DNA of 64,000 nucleotides from Larimichthys crocea (lineage: Eukaryota > Chordata > Actinopteri > Sciaenidae). The notes under the pieces were generated by a model that was not told where the DNA came from, searched no databases, and saw nothing but the letters and a program-made list of their open reading frames with translations. The stretch's first letter is position 1. Each line of letters opens with the position of its first letter. The translations under genes were made by a program, and so were the position numbers. Positions 38,615 through 53,700 of the stretch are shown one piece after another. The DNA lies in NCBI RefSeq assembly GCF_000972845.2, contig NC_040025.1, forward strand, positions 15,936,126-16,000,125, read 5' to 3'.

Positions 38615-41600
38615 TTTATTAAAAAAAATGACAAGTTCAAAATCAAACCAAGTTAAAAGTTTAATAGCTGTAGGGTTTTTTTTCTATCAAGAAGACAAAG
38701 ACCTGCATCATGGCACAGACAAACATTTACCGAGGAGAGGTTGTTTGATGCACAAAACAAGACTGCACGGACATCGTTGAATATGAGTTACAAACTGACC
38801 CCATATGAGACTTGATATATTGAATGACCTTCAGCTAAAAGATTTCTAAACACTAAGCAATCCAAAATTAGCAGCAATAGTTCGTTAGACTCAATAAGCC
38901 ACCATTCAGTTTTTCTTCAATATTTTGGACACAAAATAGTCATTAAAAGTTGCAAATATTTATTTGCTTCATAGATCTATGTTCAGAGTAGTTTGATATA
39001 ACAAAAATCTTTTCAACATTTAGCAGTGCATGAAGAAAACAATTCCAGTCAGAGGTCAACTCACTGAATCGGAGTAGCACTTCACTATCCCTTCCTGTAA
39101 ATTCTAAGGCATTTCTGTGAAGTTGAATTTTCTCCTGGAAATGAACTGTTTCATGGTTTAAAAGAAGAAAACAGCATCAGTTAGTCAGCAAGAAAGCAAG
39201 TTAACAAACAGGACTAGAGGGGACACACAAAACCATGACAATAAAAATTGCAACTGGATGGAATGGAGATTCAACACAACCTTTATGGTGTCCATATTAA
39301 AATAAAAGTTGGGTAGACGAGTGGGTAATCCACCTTTATCACATTAAGCACGCCTGCCATAGTTTATTTTTAGAGTTCCTACATTTCCTACAGTCATATT
39401 AACAACCACATTTTGGTATGAAAGAGTTCCCTTTTAATGCAGCAATTTTCCTAGCAATTAATGAACCAAAGATGAATGTTTCAATCAGAAACGAAACAAA
39501 TCTCAACGTATGTGTAATAAAACAAAAAAGCAATGTGAGCCAAAATATTAAGTCATATATTGTGAGGTGATCCATTGTCAAAATGTGAGGTGTCTCTTAC
39601 GTATCTGTAGTATTGCATTTATAAGGATAATAAATTAATTGCATAGATCATCAGACCTTGGGCATGTTTTTTCCGAACATTGGACGGAAGAGTTAAAGGA
39701 TGTGGACACAGTACCAGCTGTGAACAGCCATGAGACCTACTGTAGTTGGTTATTGCCTGTGAACCTTGTACACAAACTGAATCTACATTGCTCTGGCAGG
39801 ATGAGGTAAGTCAAGGTTTTCAACATATATTTCTCTTTGTTCCCAACTACTTGGAGCACAACTTTGTAACAATGCTTCTGAACCTAGCATACATGATTCA
39901 TCCATGATCATAAAGCGCCGACATTTGTGACACAGACAGAACTGACATGTCTGTAAAAAAACATTAAAGCCTCTTTGACATCAACACTGAAACCAGAATG
40001 AGAAAAGTATGCAAACACACAAACAAATCACTATTTAAAAAAAAAAGAATATATATATATATAGAGAGAGAGACAGAGAGAAGTTGAAAACATCTATTAC
40101 TCACTATTTGAAGCACACAACACACTATCAAAAATAAAATCAAAGCTTCTTTGAAAAATAAGATCAATCTTAAAAGTATTCAAACTGAATAAAAAACAAA
40201 CAAAAAAACTTAAGAAAACCTTTAAATAAAAAAATGAGGGTGAAAAACAGAAATAGATGTCAAGACACAGCAATGGCCAGTATTAGAGCATCTCTACACT
40301 GGTCATAATAATCCATCTTAATAGTGTTTTCTGAAGATATAACAGGACAGAGCCACGCTTTACCAGTTGATCTCCATCTCAATGTAATAATGACTTCATT
40401 TTCTAATAACAACATCTAATGCTTGCTTCGGAAAATACAGTTTTGGAATTCAGAGGAGATTCACCTTTTATAAAAGGGACATGAGGGAGAAAAACAGAAA
40501 ATACAGCAAAACATAGGTTGCTATGTCTGGTACAATTTGGTATCATGTTGTTACTAAAATAACTGAAGCATTACTACACCGATGAAAGGAAATCAAAAGA
40601 AAGCCTATATAAATTTAAATCTCTTATTTACAGGTAGCTCTGTATGAGATGTGATCCCTGTTAAGCAACTTTGGATTTCAAGTGGAGCAGCTCAAAGCGA
40701 ACCAATATTTTCTGTTAATAATCTCTGGAATGCTCTGGAATCTGTTTAGCTCTTTTAAAGAAGTCCTCTCTGTGAAGTATGTCATTAATGACCATCATTT
40801 CTAAAAATTTCTCTTCTGATTGTCTGAAGCTTTGTTGAGATTGTTGAAACTATAAATTATTTGAGAGTCAAGTGCCAAAAAGAAGTGTTACCACTTCAGG
40901 TAAGGTTTCATACCTGATAAACTTGCTGCCACTTCGAGAGAAGCTAATCCAAGTCAGCACCATATCTGTCATCAGCTTTTTAAATGACTTCAGTTAGATT
41001 TTTTTTTCTTTGTTTAGCCTTCTGTATTCAAATATTTGCACCAATCAATCAAAATAGGACACATGAAAATAGAAACACACCAAAACAAAGACGTATGTAC
41101 AAAAAGGCAGGTTCAAAGCCCAAAAGTATCAGACAAAAAAAAAGTGAAGTAAATTCAGCATATCTTACAAACGTCAAAACAAAACATGACTCAAAATAAA
41201 ACATGGTGTTGAAATGTTCTTTTCCTGGTTTCATTCTGGCTCCCCAGAGTAGTATAAGAAAAGAATATGAATAACGCAAAAAAAAAAAAACTCTCTTACA
41301 CATGTAGTGTGTGTGTTTGTGTGTGACTTTTTTTTTCTTGACTGTTATCAAAATAGATGCTCCTTATTCTGTTCTTCCATCTTCCCATTGCCTGCCATCC
41401 TCCAGCCTTGCTTGCTTGGAGTAAAAGAGTTTGTTTTAAAATATGAGTTTGTAGAAAATATCTTTTTTTTTTTCTTTTTCTTTGTAACAGTCCATGTTTC
41501 TCCCGAGTGTCTGGTGCCTTACGTGCAGAGTCACTGTGCCAAGTTTCAGTACTTGGGCCTCTTGAGAGTCACTCCGGCTCCAGAGGAAGCTCTGACACAA

Positions 41601-41771
41601 GGTGACAAGATGAACAAATTACAAACATGAGCGACTGCTGCACCGTCTCCTTTTGCAGTAACATCAAAGCACGACAAAAACATATTTTTAGATTAAGATG
41701 TATGCACGTACAGAGACACAAAACAAGCCTACAGACACTCGCAATGATCAAAACCTACCTCTGCCACCTCT
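38615..41771 (-). other. rbms2: rbms2 3'UTR (about 3.1 kb)
   Basis: On the minus strand an AATAAA signal lies at 38615-38620, and no other gene or exon is seen up to the rbms2 stop codon at 41772-41774. The stretch is AT-rich with many A/T runs and an (AT)n(AG)n microsatellite at about 40048-40080. A shorter form using an internal signal is possible. Confidence 0.6.
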
Positions 41772-44700
41772 TCACTTGTTATGCTGGTAGGAGTAGGTTG
41801 TGTGTTCTGTGGGTGTCTCTATGGCAACGGATTGTTGGACGGCACTTTCCTGAGGGAGGCAGCAAATGTTGAATCCATGAGTGATTGTTTCACATAAAAT
41901 GTTGAAGTGTTGAACTGCTCTAGTTAGAGAAAACAGAGGTCAATACCTCAACTGAGATGTTGGTGGCAGGCACTTGGGTGTACTGGGGGATGTAGGTCCC
42001 CTGCATAGATGTGTTTGCAGGCATATACTACAGAGAGTGAAAATTAACAGTTCATTAGACGTGGCAGCTACATTGGCAATAACACTGTCAAATAAAGTTG
42101 CACTAGACAAGATTTATTTGTGAGTATCAGCCTAAATGACAAAGAGGACCTCCAACTTAAGAAGAACATCTCATCCAGTTCTTCGCCAAATAAAAGTCTA
42201 ATAAAAAACTCCACCCTAAGGATTTGGCAGATCTTTAAAAGTAGTGAATGCACAATCAGGAAACAAAGCTGAGATCATTGCCTCCCTCTCTTTGGTATCT
42301 CACTGTATAACACGATTACAGACTGGTCGGCTTGGGACACATGAGTGTGCTTTGCAAAGTTTACTGACATCACCTCACATGACTTTTGCACGTGTAAATT
42401 TAGTATGTGTTCAATTGCCAAGTGCAGCTTTAATAATTTAATATCAACAATAGTTGAAGGTTAAATACTCTACTGACTGTGCCACTGCTGCCCATGGAGA
42501 GGTGGCTGAGCTGCTGTGTTAGAGGCCCCATCATCGAGGTCGGCTGGATGGACATGGTGTGGTCCATTCCTGGTGTCAGGACTGCTCCCTATAAATAAAA
42601 CACATAGAGTAGTGTTAGCATTTGCCACTATTGTCTGTCTGTTAGTTAGACAGACTAACGTGAAAACAGCAGCATGGATCCAAGTAGGGGCACTGAGGGG
42701 GCTGCAGCACCCCTTAAAATCAGGCATAATAAAACCCATCAGTTAAACTAATAATGACTTCCTCCTTTCACTAGAATTTACTGTATATGTGTAGTTATAT
42801 CTATACTGTAATATGGAAACAATCTCATTTCCAAACCCAATTACGGCAAGGCAGGTCGGATCTATCAAACATATTGAGGTGTTTGTGTGTGATGAGAAGT
42901 TTAGAGTGTCCCTCTGAATCAAAGTGACTATAGACACTGCAATTACTGCCACTGTACCGTGACACATATAAGCCACAAGCACACAAGGATGTGTGATTTG
43001 GTTATAGATCTAGATTATGAAATATATCTGGCAACTAGAGCTTGCTCTAATCTCTAATAATTTAACAATGTTAAAAAGTACCGAGAGAGTTCATGCATAT
43101 GACTGACTTCTAACATCAATAACATCAACAATATTAAAAGACTTCTGCTGAACTAAAAACATGAAGGAAGGCCAGTAGCTTTAAAATTCAAGATACTCAC
43201 TGTGGGTGGCATGATGTACGACTGATGATGTAACCAGGATGGGTTGTGTACCTGCAGGAACAAGAAAGAGACGTGTACCAGGATAAGATTACATAATATA
43301 ACATGGTTCAATCAAATTAGAAAATAGACAAGCAATTTTTTATAGGTATGTGACAGCAGGTCTGGACTTGATTAAACCCCAGTCTGTCACAGTTTAGTAT
43401 CTTAACTACCTGGTAGGTGGACACAGGTGAATGCATGTATGGGGAGAGGGAAGTCGGCCCAATCATTCGGTTGGGGGCAATGCTGTAAGGGGAGGAGTAG
43501 AACCTACAGAGAGAAACAGAAAGTCATGAGTCACCACAACAACATGATGAAACTTCCTCTGGATTTGTCAGATTAGCAGTACTGACCCATTCTGTAAGGC
43601 CGTGGTGGGGTCATAGGTGAGGGTCATTCCTCCCTGGAGAAAAAACCCCACAAAGGACTGTGTCATTATGACGCCGATCAATGTGCTAACACTAGAAGTG
43701 TTGCATCATCAAGTGTTTTCACAGAAGTCAAGAGGACGTGAAGAAAAATCAAAACTCACAGTTTCCCCATCTCTCGTCCAGGGCCGGCCGTTCTGCAGAT
43801 ATTTTCCTTGGCTCTGACGCTTCTTCTGGCCTCCATCAGCAAATTTACACAACAAGGGCTCAGATGGCACTGGACCAGTCATAAAATATTATGTTATTAT
43901 ATATACATTTAAAAAAAAATGCTACATTCAAACAAGATGTCATCTCAAAGACAAAACAGAAGTCTCACCTGGAACTCCAGGTGGAGTTTTGATATATTTT
44001 CCATTGAAATGTTGGATGATGGCTTCACATTTCTCTGTTGACTCCATCCTACAAGAAAAGGTAAGTGTTTATTAAAAATAATTACTGTGTTTAACAGTAG
44101 CAGGTTACAAAGTATCATGCTCTGTGTTGGAGTACTACACATACTGGCCACCAGAGGGCTCACTCATCAATCATGACAAATACTGAAATACAGTTCATCT
44201 GTAACTTAAGTATTGGCTACTCTAATCTAATTTTTCTCAGTCTAACTGGATGTTTTCTTCAAAGCACCATCACCAATCAACTTTAACTAGGTGTCCTGAC
44301 ACATGTGACTAAATAAACAAAGCTTGTTATACCTGGCAAAGCCCACTCCTCGGCTTGTCCCGTTGGCGTCACGGAGGATGCGAGTGGAAATGGCCTGGCT
44401 GAAGGGCTTCAGCATGTTCTCCAGCTCCTGCTCGTCCATGGACAGAGGCAGGTTTGAGATGTATAAGTTGGTGGGATCCTGCTCCTGTTGCTGAAGTGAA
44501 GAGAAGCCAAGAGAGGATTAAAGTTTGAAGATGTAGAGCAGACAGAGCTCTTTGTTTTCACGTGGCAGAATCACAACCGTATCATGTCAGGAGTCCTCCA
44601 AAAATCGAGAGCCATAAAAAAAAGCTGCTGGCAATAGTGTGTGGGAATTTATATAACCTTTTAACAGGCAGTGGCATATTTGGATGCGTGGCAGGTGCAG

Positions 44701-47700
44701 GACATTAAGCAGTTAATAAAACAGAAGTCTGAGAGAAGGGGTTTGAAGTTGAAGGTGGATTTCATTTTGGCCTTGTATAAGAACGGAAAGTGAGCTGCAT
44801 GGATGAAGAGAAAACAGATATTCAGAGATGGGAGAGATACTATTCTGGCTGGACTTCAGCTGAACTTCTCTCTCATTTTGACTCTCTATTTCTGTCTCCT
44901 CTACTTTAATTCATCCAACTCACCCCCTTTTGTCTTCACACTCCTCTCTTATATTCCATCACCCATATGTTATTACCACAAGGGTTGAAGACAGGCTCAT
45001 TGTGTGAGACTAGCCTTTTAAGAGGATGAAAGCGCAGGATCCAGGTAATGTGATATCAAAGTATAATTACATTTCAAATGGCCCTCCATCCATGGATGAT
45101 CTAAAATGATTATGTGCTCTCCCTCGGCGGGGACTCATAGCAAAGACACTTTGGACAGAGACCTTCGGAAATGATCAGGCGAACATCTAAAGCATTGTGC
45201 TATCACCTTCCCACAAGGCAAACATTATCATCCTGTTCCACAGGTCATGATAATAATATGTCGCTTACATTCAAGCAGTTACATTCATGAGGTAATCCTG
45301 ACCTTGAATGCAGCACAGAGGCCAGCTCTGTTGGCTTGCATAAATCAGACAAATTATGCAGTTTTTCCAAATCTGAATTTGAAATGATCAGAAAACAACC
45401 TGAAAGAAATGCTTAAAGTGCCACAGTTTCATTTTTAGCTTTTGGAACATTCAGCCTTTTTTATTTTCTTCGCCACAGATTTAATTTGACCAACAGCATC
45501 TTGTAAGATAACCAATCTGCATCACCCTCTAACCATTATGCATATTCATTATCTCAGAGTGCAGATGTGATTAAAAACCTGTAAATGCAGTGTGAATTAA
45601 TTCACATCCTATGAATAATTCATGTGTAATCACAGCGACCTGTGCTGAAGGTGATTTCTCCTTCACCTCCCTCCTCCTCTTCCTCCTTCACAGAGATACG
45701 AACTAGCGTCGAAGCTCAAACCCATGAGAGCGAGTAGAGGAGACCTGCTGTGGGTTTCAACCGCGAATGAGTCAGACTGAGTCAGAGAGAAATCTGACGC
45801 AAACATAAGCCTTGTTGTAAACCCCGAAGTGAAGGGGTGAGTGGAATCAAGTTATTTTGTGAGCAAAGAGCCGTATGAATGTCAGTGATCCAGCTTAACA
45901 AGAGATCAGCTTTCCTAGGGTGTTGGTGTTGTGCATGTGTGTGTGCGTGCTCATGAGTGTGTGTCATAATCCGGTTGAGGCAAGGCTGGTGAAGTGCATG
46001 TGTGATTGTCAAGTGTGCACTGTGTGTGTGTGAGTGCGTGTGTGTTGACAGGGCGGGTGGCTGGGCACAGGGCCCTGCTGACTGGGGAGCTGCTCAGGCA
46101 CTGAGTCAGATGCCACCAGGGAGAACAGACAGGTTCTTTGTACAGGGAGCTCAGAGAGCAGACCCTGGGACACACTCCCTCAGCACTGTCACCACTATAA
46201 AGCATAACACGCAAACACCATGTACACATGTACACATGTACCTGTGTGCATCCGTGCTCCCTTGTTTGTGCACACATATTCTACAGTGCATTACTACCCA
46301 TAAATACACAGATTTAAGAATACACCCATATGTGCATGCAGTGCACCACCAAGAAAACACACATGCATCCAAGCACACACTAACTGAGGCTTAATTGGCT
46401 TATATTCCTGGCTCATATAACAACAAAAAAACACGGGGAGAAAGAGAAAGTGTCAGCTTGAAACAGTTTTGAAAGAGAAATGCTAAGGCCAAGGAACAAC
46501 CTTTCTGCTTCCAGATTAATAATTCACCATTTAATTATAATAAATAATTAATCAAACTTTTTGCTGAGTCATTGCAAAAATGTATAAAAGGTTATTTTTT
46601 TCATGTGCTGAGACTTGCTTAACTTTAAGCTGACACCATGTTGCAAAACCCAACAAATGTTGACATCTCAAGTGGGATTCTTACCTTGGCCATTTGAGCC
46701 TGCACTCCACCCGCCTTCAATGCCGTCACTGCCTTCTGAGCTGAGGCCGGACTGTCAAAGTCAACAAAGCCATAGCCTACAGGGACAGAGACGTACAGCA
46801 AGACATACAAGTTATGACAATGAGACATGCATACTGACTCCATGGACATAGTCATGTAATCTGAACTCATGAAGCACACACAGTAGTAGTGTTCGATCTA
46901 AAGAGACAGCCAGCTATGTTTGGAGTGCTTCCCCATGAAGGATAGATGTGCCCATATTATCACACATATACACCTGTTACGTAGGTATATTATGATGCTT
47001 AAAACATAGTAAACACTAGGCAACCAAAAGCAAACAGCTTTATTAAAGGGAAGGGGAGCAATTTGCTGTGACCTTATATCTCCATCTCCAACCACTGAAG
47101 ATGAATGGTTTTCCCTGTTTGTTGTCTGCCATACAGGTGATTAAATACATTCATTGTAAATATTATGGATTTAACATTTTCCAGTGTTACATTTGCTTAC
47201 TCAAGGCCATAATAAAGTACGGTAAATAAACCAAGGTATATAAACAAAATATGAAATCATAATTACATGATTAGTTGATTAATTCATTAGTCATTCAACA
47301 GACAGTTAATATGCAACTATTTCAATGAACAATTTCATCTCTAATTCATAGAGAAAATAATCAGAAGATTAATTGACATAATCATTATTAGCAGCCCTTG
47401 TCATAACAGAAAAATGGCACCTGAATGAATCACAACATAAATTGCGAGAACAAAGTTAGAACATTCTCTAAGAAGGCACCTCATTTACAAATATCCAACT
47501 GTCATAAAAAAAAAAAAAACTTAAACGTGGACAAACAATTCAAATACTACATTCCTTTGTTACTTGTTATGCTCAATTCATATTCAAACAAAATGTGATA
47601 ATTATCTCCAAGACACAATTTAAAGTTATAAATAGCTTGTCCACAATTTTACTTTTCATACAATACAATGTCTTCCATTTAAGCTACAATTCAACATTAT

Positions 47701-50700
47701 CGTGACATACTTTTGAGCTCACTTTGCCACCACTCTATCTACCTCAAACTCTGCTCAACAGTTAATTTCAACCAGCTGAAGTCATTACACCTCACCTTTG
47801 CACTTGTTGGTAGTCTTGTCCAGGATAGCCTTGGTGGATACGATTTTCCCATACCTGAAAAACAGTGAGGTTTACACTCAAGGATCATCCTTGCACTGTG
47901 TACTGAAAATAATGACTTGTTTACATTCAATATTAGTATTGCAACATCGCTGATGCAATGTGGTTTCTCTCTAAACTTAACAGACCATATGAGATTGCGC
48001 TCCATGGTGACTGAATTATAATTCACCTGACAGATCCAGTGCAATAACACTGAATACAATTACACTACGTGATAATAAATGATGTGCATAGGGGAAATCT
48101 TTAGAGACGGGGTGGGACATAAATTAAATGAAATGAGAGTAATGTCCCGTGGGTTTTTGCATGCTAGAAAGAACTATAGATTTCCCATATCTTATTCATT
48201 CCACCTCACGCACAGATGTCAATATGGATCATAACTCAAGGGGAATCCAACATGACGTGACAATATGGAAAAATAAATGTTTCTGCTGCATTTTCAGATT
48301 GCTTCACATTGTACTTTCAATATAAAATCATGCATTATCTATCCAGCTGGCCAGTTATAGATACTGCAGATGCAAAGGATAGCACCTGGCTCGGACAAAT
48401 GCTTCTGTGCGGCAGTGTCTATCGGTTCCCATCTCTCCAGGCATGTGCATGCAGTGTAATCTGATATGCCTCTCCTTGGCTGTCCTGTCCAATGCTGGCT
48501 CCCAGCCATACTCTCATTCTACTAACCAGCTTCTCTCTAGGCAGGGACCCTCTGGCTCGACCCTCTACTGGGTCTTAGTGCCCCTCATGATACAACCCAG
48601 CTTTCATCCAGTGACATGCCACAGCCACATTTAATCGGGGACAAAGAGTTACTTTCAAAATATATGCTATGATTAAGGATTAAGTGATGACCTGCTAAAA
48701 TTGTAATCTGACAGTTAATCTGTTGGATTACTCCAAATTGGAAATTAAATAGTTTCTTTTAAGTTAATTTAGAAAAAAAAAAAATCGGTACATTTTTATT
48801 CCTCTTCAAAGGTGGTGTATGGTCAAGCTTGACTATGTTTACATTTTTACGTCTATCAATACACATAGATGGACACAATACAGAGCAGTGCAAGACCAAA
48901 TCTTCACTGGTTTGATCCTTAAATGCTGTTCATTATCGCTCACATGATCAAACAGACTTGCTTTCTGCCTTATTATGTCGATAGAGAGTTTTAGGCAAAA
49001 AATTGAAAACATATTTATACTCAATAGTTTTTTATAGTATCTGATTTCCTGCTCATTTTTATTTGTTTGTCTCATTTGTGTTTATATCCTTCATAAAATC
49101 TGACATTAAAAGTAGAAAGACTTTTTTAAAATTCTCTGCAAATTCTCTCCCTTCACTGTTGAGTAACTGTGGGACTTTTGTATTATGCATTTGACTTCCT
49201 ACATAACATTACTATTTCATGGTGCACTTTTGAATTCAAAGCCAGAAGACACCACCAGCTGGACTGGATGGATATGCCAACATTGTCTTCCTACATTTTC
49301 ATATGCATTATTACTGTGGGTACACAGCCATCCCACCAGTCTACAGCTTCACATTATGACTAACATTTAAACTGCGAGCTGTGCTTGCTTCACTCGCCTG
49401 CTTACACACTTGAGATCTCTGTTCACTTAATTGAGCTCAGGAACTCGGACTACATGATGCAGAGCGAAAAGAGAGGCTAGAGACTCAGCCATGTGTGAGA
49501 GAGAGTCCATCCATGGTCAACCACCAAAGACGGACCGGGGAGAGCACCCAAGGAGACAACTGCAGGGGCCAGAGATGGAGAATTAACCCCCATCTCCTCC
49601 TCTCATCCCTCACTCCCAACACAGTATATCTCAGAGTGTGCATACAACAACTCTAAGAGTGGGGGAGGGGAGCTGGAGTGTAGCTGGAGTGTTGTGTCCT
49701 GACACTATGCACACATTTACTGCTCAAACTTGAGTTAAGCAAGTCAAATTTCCTCCTTAACTTGTTATTCTTACTGTTTTACATCCTCATCTACAAGCAT
49801 TTCCTCTGTTAACTGGATACAGTATCCTCTCTCAGTCCAGTTTAACTGAGAATTACATCGCCTTAATGTGCTCTTCTAAAAGGCAAATTTCATGCAGTGA
49901 TTTTATCTGCTCTGTAAAAGCAGAAATACGAGAACTACCCCCACAGAACACCACCTGACACACAAACCCTGAACTCCATTCACTCCTCCCCCTCTGATTC
50001 TCTCCATCCAACCGCTTCACCCCCTCCTCATGCCATTGCCCTTGTTTGTCTTTCCCTTTCCCCTGGGCTCGCCGTTTCCTGTAGGGTTGGGCAGCCTCAT
50101 GTGAGCCATATCTTCCAGACAGCTGTAAAATAGCAAGCCTCTCCCTCCCTCTCTCCCTTATTCAATCTCTCTTGCCCCCTTTCCCTCATTTTCTCTCACT
50201 CCTCTCCTCTGTGCTTCTGGTCCTCATCACCAGGCTCCAGAATTCAATTAAGTGAACCCAGATCATTCATCTCAGCCCTCCTTGTTTTGATGTCTTCCGC
50301 TGAAGGCCTAACAAACATATCAGATGGATTGGATGATGCTGTTATTTGATGTCTAACTACACGCTGCCCGCAACAGGGTTTTTAAAGACTTGCACTTGCA
50401 CTGATGAGCAACACAGCATGGTATTTATAATATGACTTTGAATTATAGTATTTATAATATGACTTTGAATTAGGAGAGCACAGTCACATTGTCTTTAAAC
50501 TGCATGACGATAATCTATACGACTAAAGCACAGAGGAGCAATAATCCATACAAGCCACACATCGAAGAAGGAGCAAAGAGGAGACATACAGAAATAATTA
50601 CCGTGAGAGAGGGAGACTAAACATTCTGTACTTAGTTGTTGGAAAGTCTGTGCCTAACTGTGCCAAACTGAAAGGTCCTAGTTTGCTGCCTAAATGATTG

Positions 50701-53700
50701 TTGGTTTTTCCACAAGGCCACTAAATGATGGGCCTTGAAGATGTCTGAAGAAAATGTGTCCCTCTTCTTCGATCCAGAAATACCTGCTAAGGTGTGTTTT
50801 AGCATGTATGTGCATTTCAAGTTGTAAGGAAGCTGTGCAAGTACATCCTTGATGTATTCAGCCAAGCAGCCATCGGCCGTCTATCCATGAACCCATCATT
50901 CTTCAATCTTATTTCCAACTGCAATCAGCGGGCAGCCAGAGAGAGATTTATTGGGTGTGCACGTAGAGGTTAGAGCAACTGTTTTTTTGGGTGACTTACG
51001 GCTGACAGAGTTTGACCAGATCCTGGTCTGTGGTCCCTGGGTGGAGGCCACGGATGTACAGGTTGGTTTTGCTCAGCTGCTCTCCCCCACTGCTGTTGCT
51101 GCCATTGCTAATGGAGTTGGTAGTGGAGTTGCTATTGTTGTTGTTGTTGGGGCTTGGAGGAGCCATCTGATGGTTGGAGGGGGACACATACGTCTGCTGC
51201 AGAACAAATAGAAAGCATAGTCAGATTTGGGACAGTGCAGTCATTAGTCATTAGTCATTAAGCAAATACGTTTTTATATACATATAATTAAATGTGTACA
51301 CTGATATAGCTAACTGAATATAAGGGCTGTTTAATGGTCTACTAACTGTTCAAAGCACAGCCTTCTAAGAAAAGTCTATTTAAGACACAATAAACTGTAT
51401 CAAAAGTATCCGGATTGGGCCAGATTATCAATTAAACTGTTTCATCTGACTTGACAGGTCAGGTGAGATGAGATGGAAAACAGAAAAATAGATATAAACA
51501 ACATCTGATTCTCATCCGAGAATCAGTCTGTAAATTTATATTTCCAAAGAGAAACATGAGAAAGGGCAATGTGCAAGATTGAAACATGCACCCTCAGCAA
51601 AATGTTCACATATTAAAATGTCATACATACAGAAAGTATTTTGCGTAATGGGAGTAACAGATATAGATACTTCAAACATCTTCTGTTACAATTAATCAAA
51701 CTTGTCCACAAATAGACAGCAGTAAAACAGAACAACCTGCATGGGAAAGAGATAAAAGAATGGTGGCCCACAAGTCAATATTGTGTCTGAGCAAAAATGT
51801 AAGAAGGCTGGTAATATGAGTATTAATATGATCCGGTCTTTAATGATGTACGATTGAATATATTAATAGATTAGCTGTTATTTACTCATTCATTAAGACA
51901 ATAATACACCTCATCTGGGACTTCAATGCAGATATTTCAGACAATATTGAAAATTTGTTTGCAAAAAACTTTACTGTATCTAGTAAAATGTTGTTGCCTG
52001 TATTCTACATACATTACTGAAGGCAAGGACACAGAATCACTGTTTGACCGGTCTGTCTGTATACCTGACGCACATGATACATTAATTATCACGGAGATCT
52101 ATTACAGGCTGTCTACGAAACACATTGCCTGTTGGTTTGACTGTATATGTCGAGGCCTTACTTTTATTATATATTTAAGCGTGCTATTCAAACCAGTCTA
52201 TGTCTAAATAGTATAGAACTGCTTTTGCAGAAAATAAGACTGTAAAAATGTATAACATACTGACCTTTGCCTATCCTGTGATTTTAAGTGAGCCCATTTC
52301 TAAATGTAAAAACACAGTGTATAAATCTGGCTGGAATTAAAGTGGTTGAGCTCCATGCGGGTGCAAGAGAGGCCTTTATGATGTGGTTTGAAGCTGGAAG
52401 TCTTTTTGTGAACAGTTTTCATTGGGAGCATTTGAAATAGGTCCAGTCAAAACCATTCAACATGTTTCTGGAAACAAACCTTTCTATTTTTCAAATAGAA
52501 TGAATTTATCACTGTCACTTTTAGGAACAAATAGTGGTGATTTCATTCATCACTATTGTCTTGGGGTGGTGACAGAATTCTCAAAACCTAAACTATCTGA
52601 ATGGCTACGTACCAGAAAATGCTATTTCAGATTAGTGAAGATACTTGTAAACTAAGCATACCACACAAAGCTTTGCTTACTTCAATACATGCATGCTATG
52701 AGCATGTTATTGGTTGTGCCAGGATAACATAGGATAAATATATCCCAAAATAAAAGGCAGTGATAAGGAGTCCTAAATGCATTCACAGATGTGCACAAAA
52801 TTAGATGTGATGGCTTTTTAATATTTGCATTAAAAAAATTATCTTTTAATGGATCATGATCCAGAATAAACTAATTCAAACTAGTATGGGAGTAAAATGT
52901 CAGCTGGTGTTGCCTTCCTTCAGGGCTGCAGGAACTGTTTGATTAGTTAGGGTCAGCAGGCCCGGCCCCAGGGAACAATGGGATGGCTTGTTGGACACCA
53001 TAAGGTCAGCAATGGAGCACAGCTTATTAACAGAGAGGGAGTTGTCAAAAGACTGCTGGAATCAAGCTAATTGTGACTTTTTTATTTCTCTTCTCTCTTC
53101 TAACAAGCTATACTACACATTTGCAAACAGTTCAAACTGTTGTTTGGAAAGTGAAAAGTAAGATATGAACATTTAAAATGAATGTTATAATGTTTGTTTC
53201 AAACTCACAATGCTTGTAGTCTAATGTTTGAAATGTTAAAATATAAAATGTGTGGTCAAAACCAAGTCCAATATGTGTGGGCGAGAAGAAAGAAAAACAA
53301 ACCAATCATGTCAGCTAAAAAAAAACCTAAAACATAACCAATCAACTAATGCGCTGACTACATTTTTCTATTGGTCACACGTCAGTCAACTCGTTTAACA
53401 GCTGGTAAACAAGATAAAACTGTAATGAGCCATAGAAATATAATGTATATATAAATATATGGAGTTTTTGAGATGTATCATACAAAGCTCACAACAAGGA
53501 GTTCCTAAACTTGAAGGTAGCTGTTTGTTTCATAACACCATAGACCATTGACGTTGCGTTGTTGACACTTTTCAGGTACAACATGACTAAAGTTAATCAC
53601 TATGGGGTACGATTAAACTGATATGTTTAAGGCTTAATCTCTAAAATCTTTAATATGACTTAAAAAAAACAAACATTAAAACTCATTTTGATGTGTTTAA

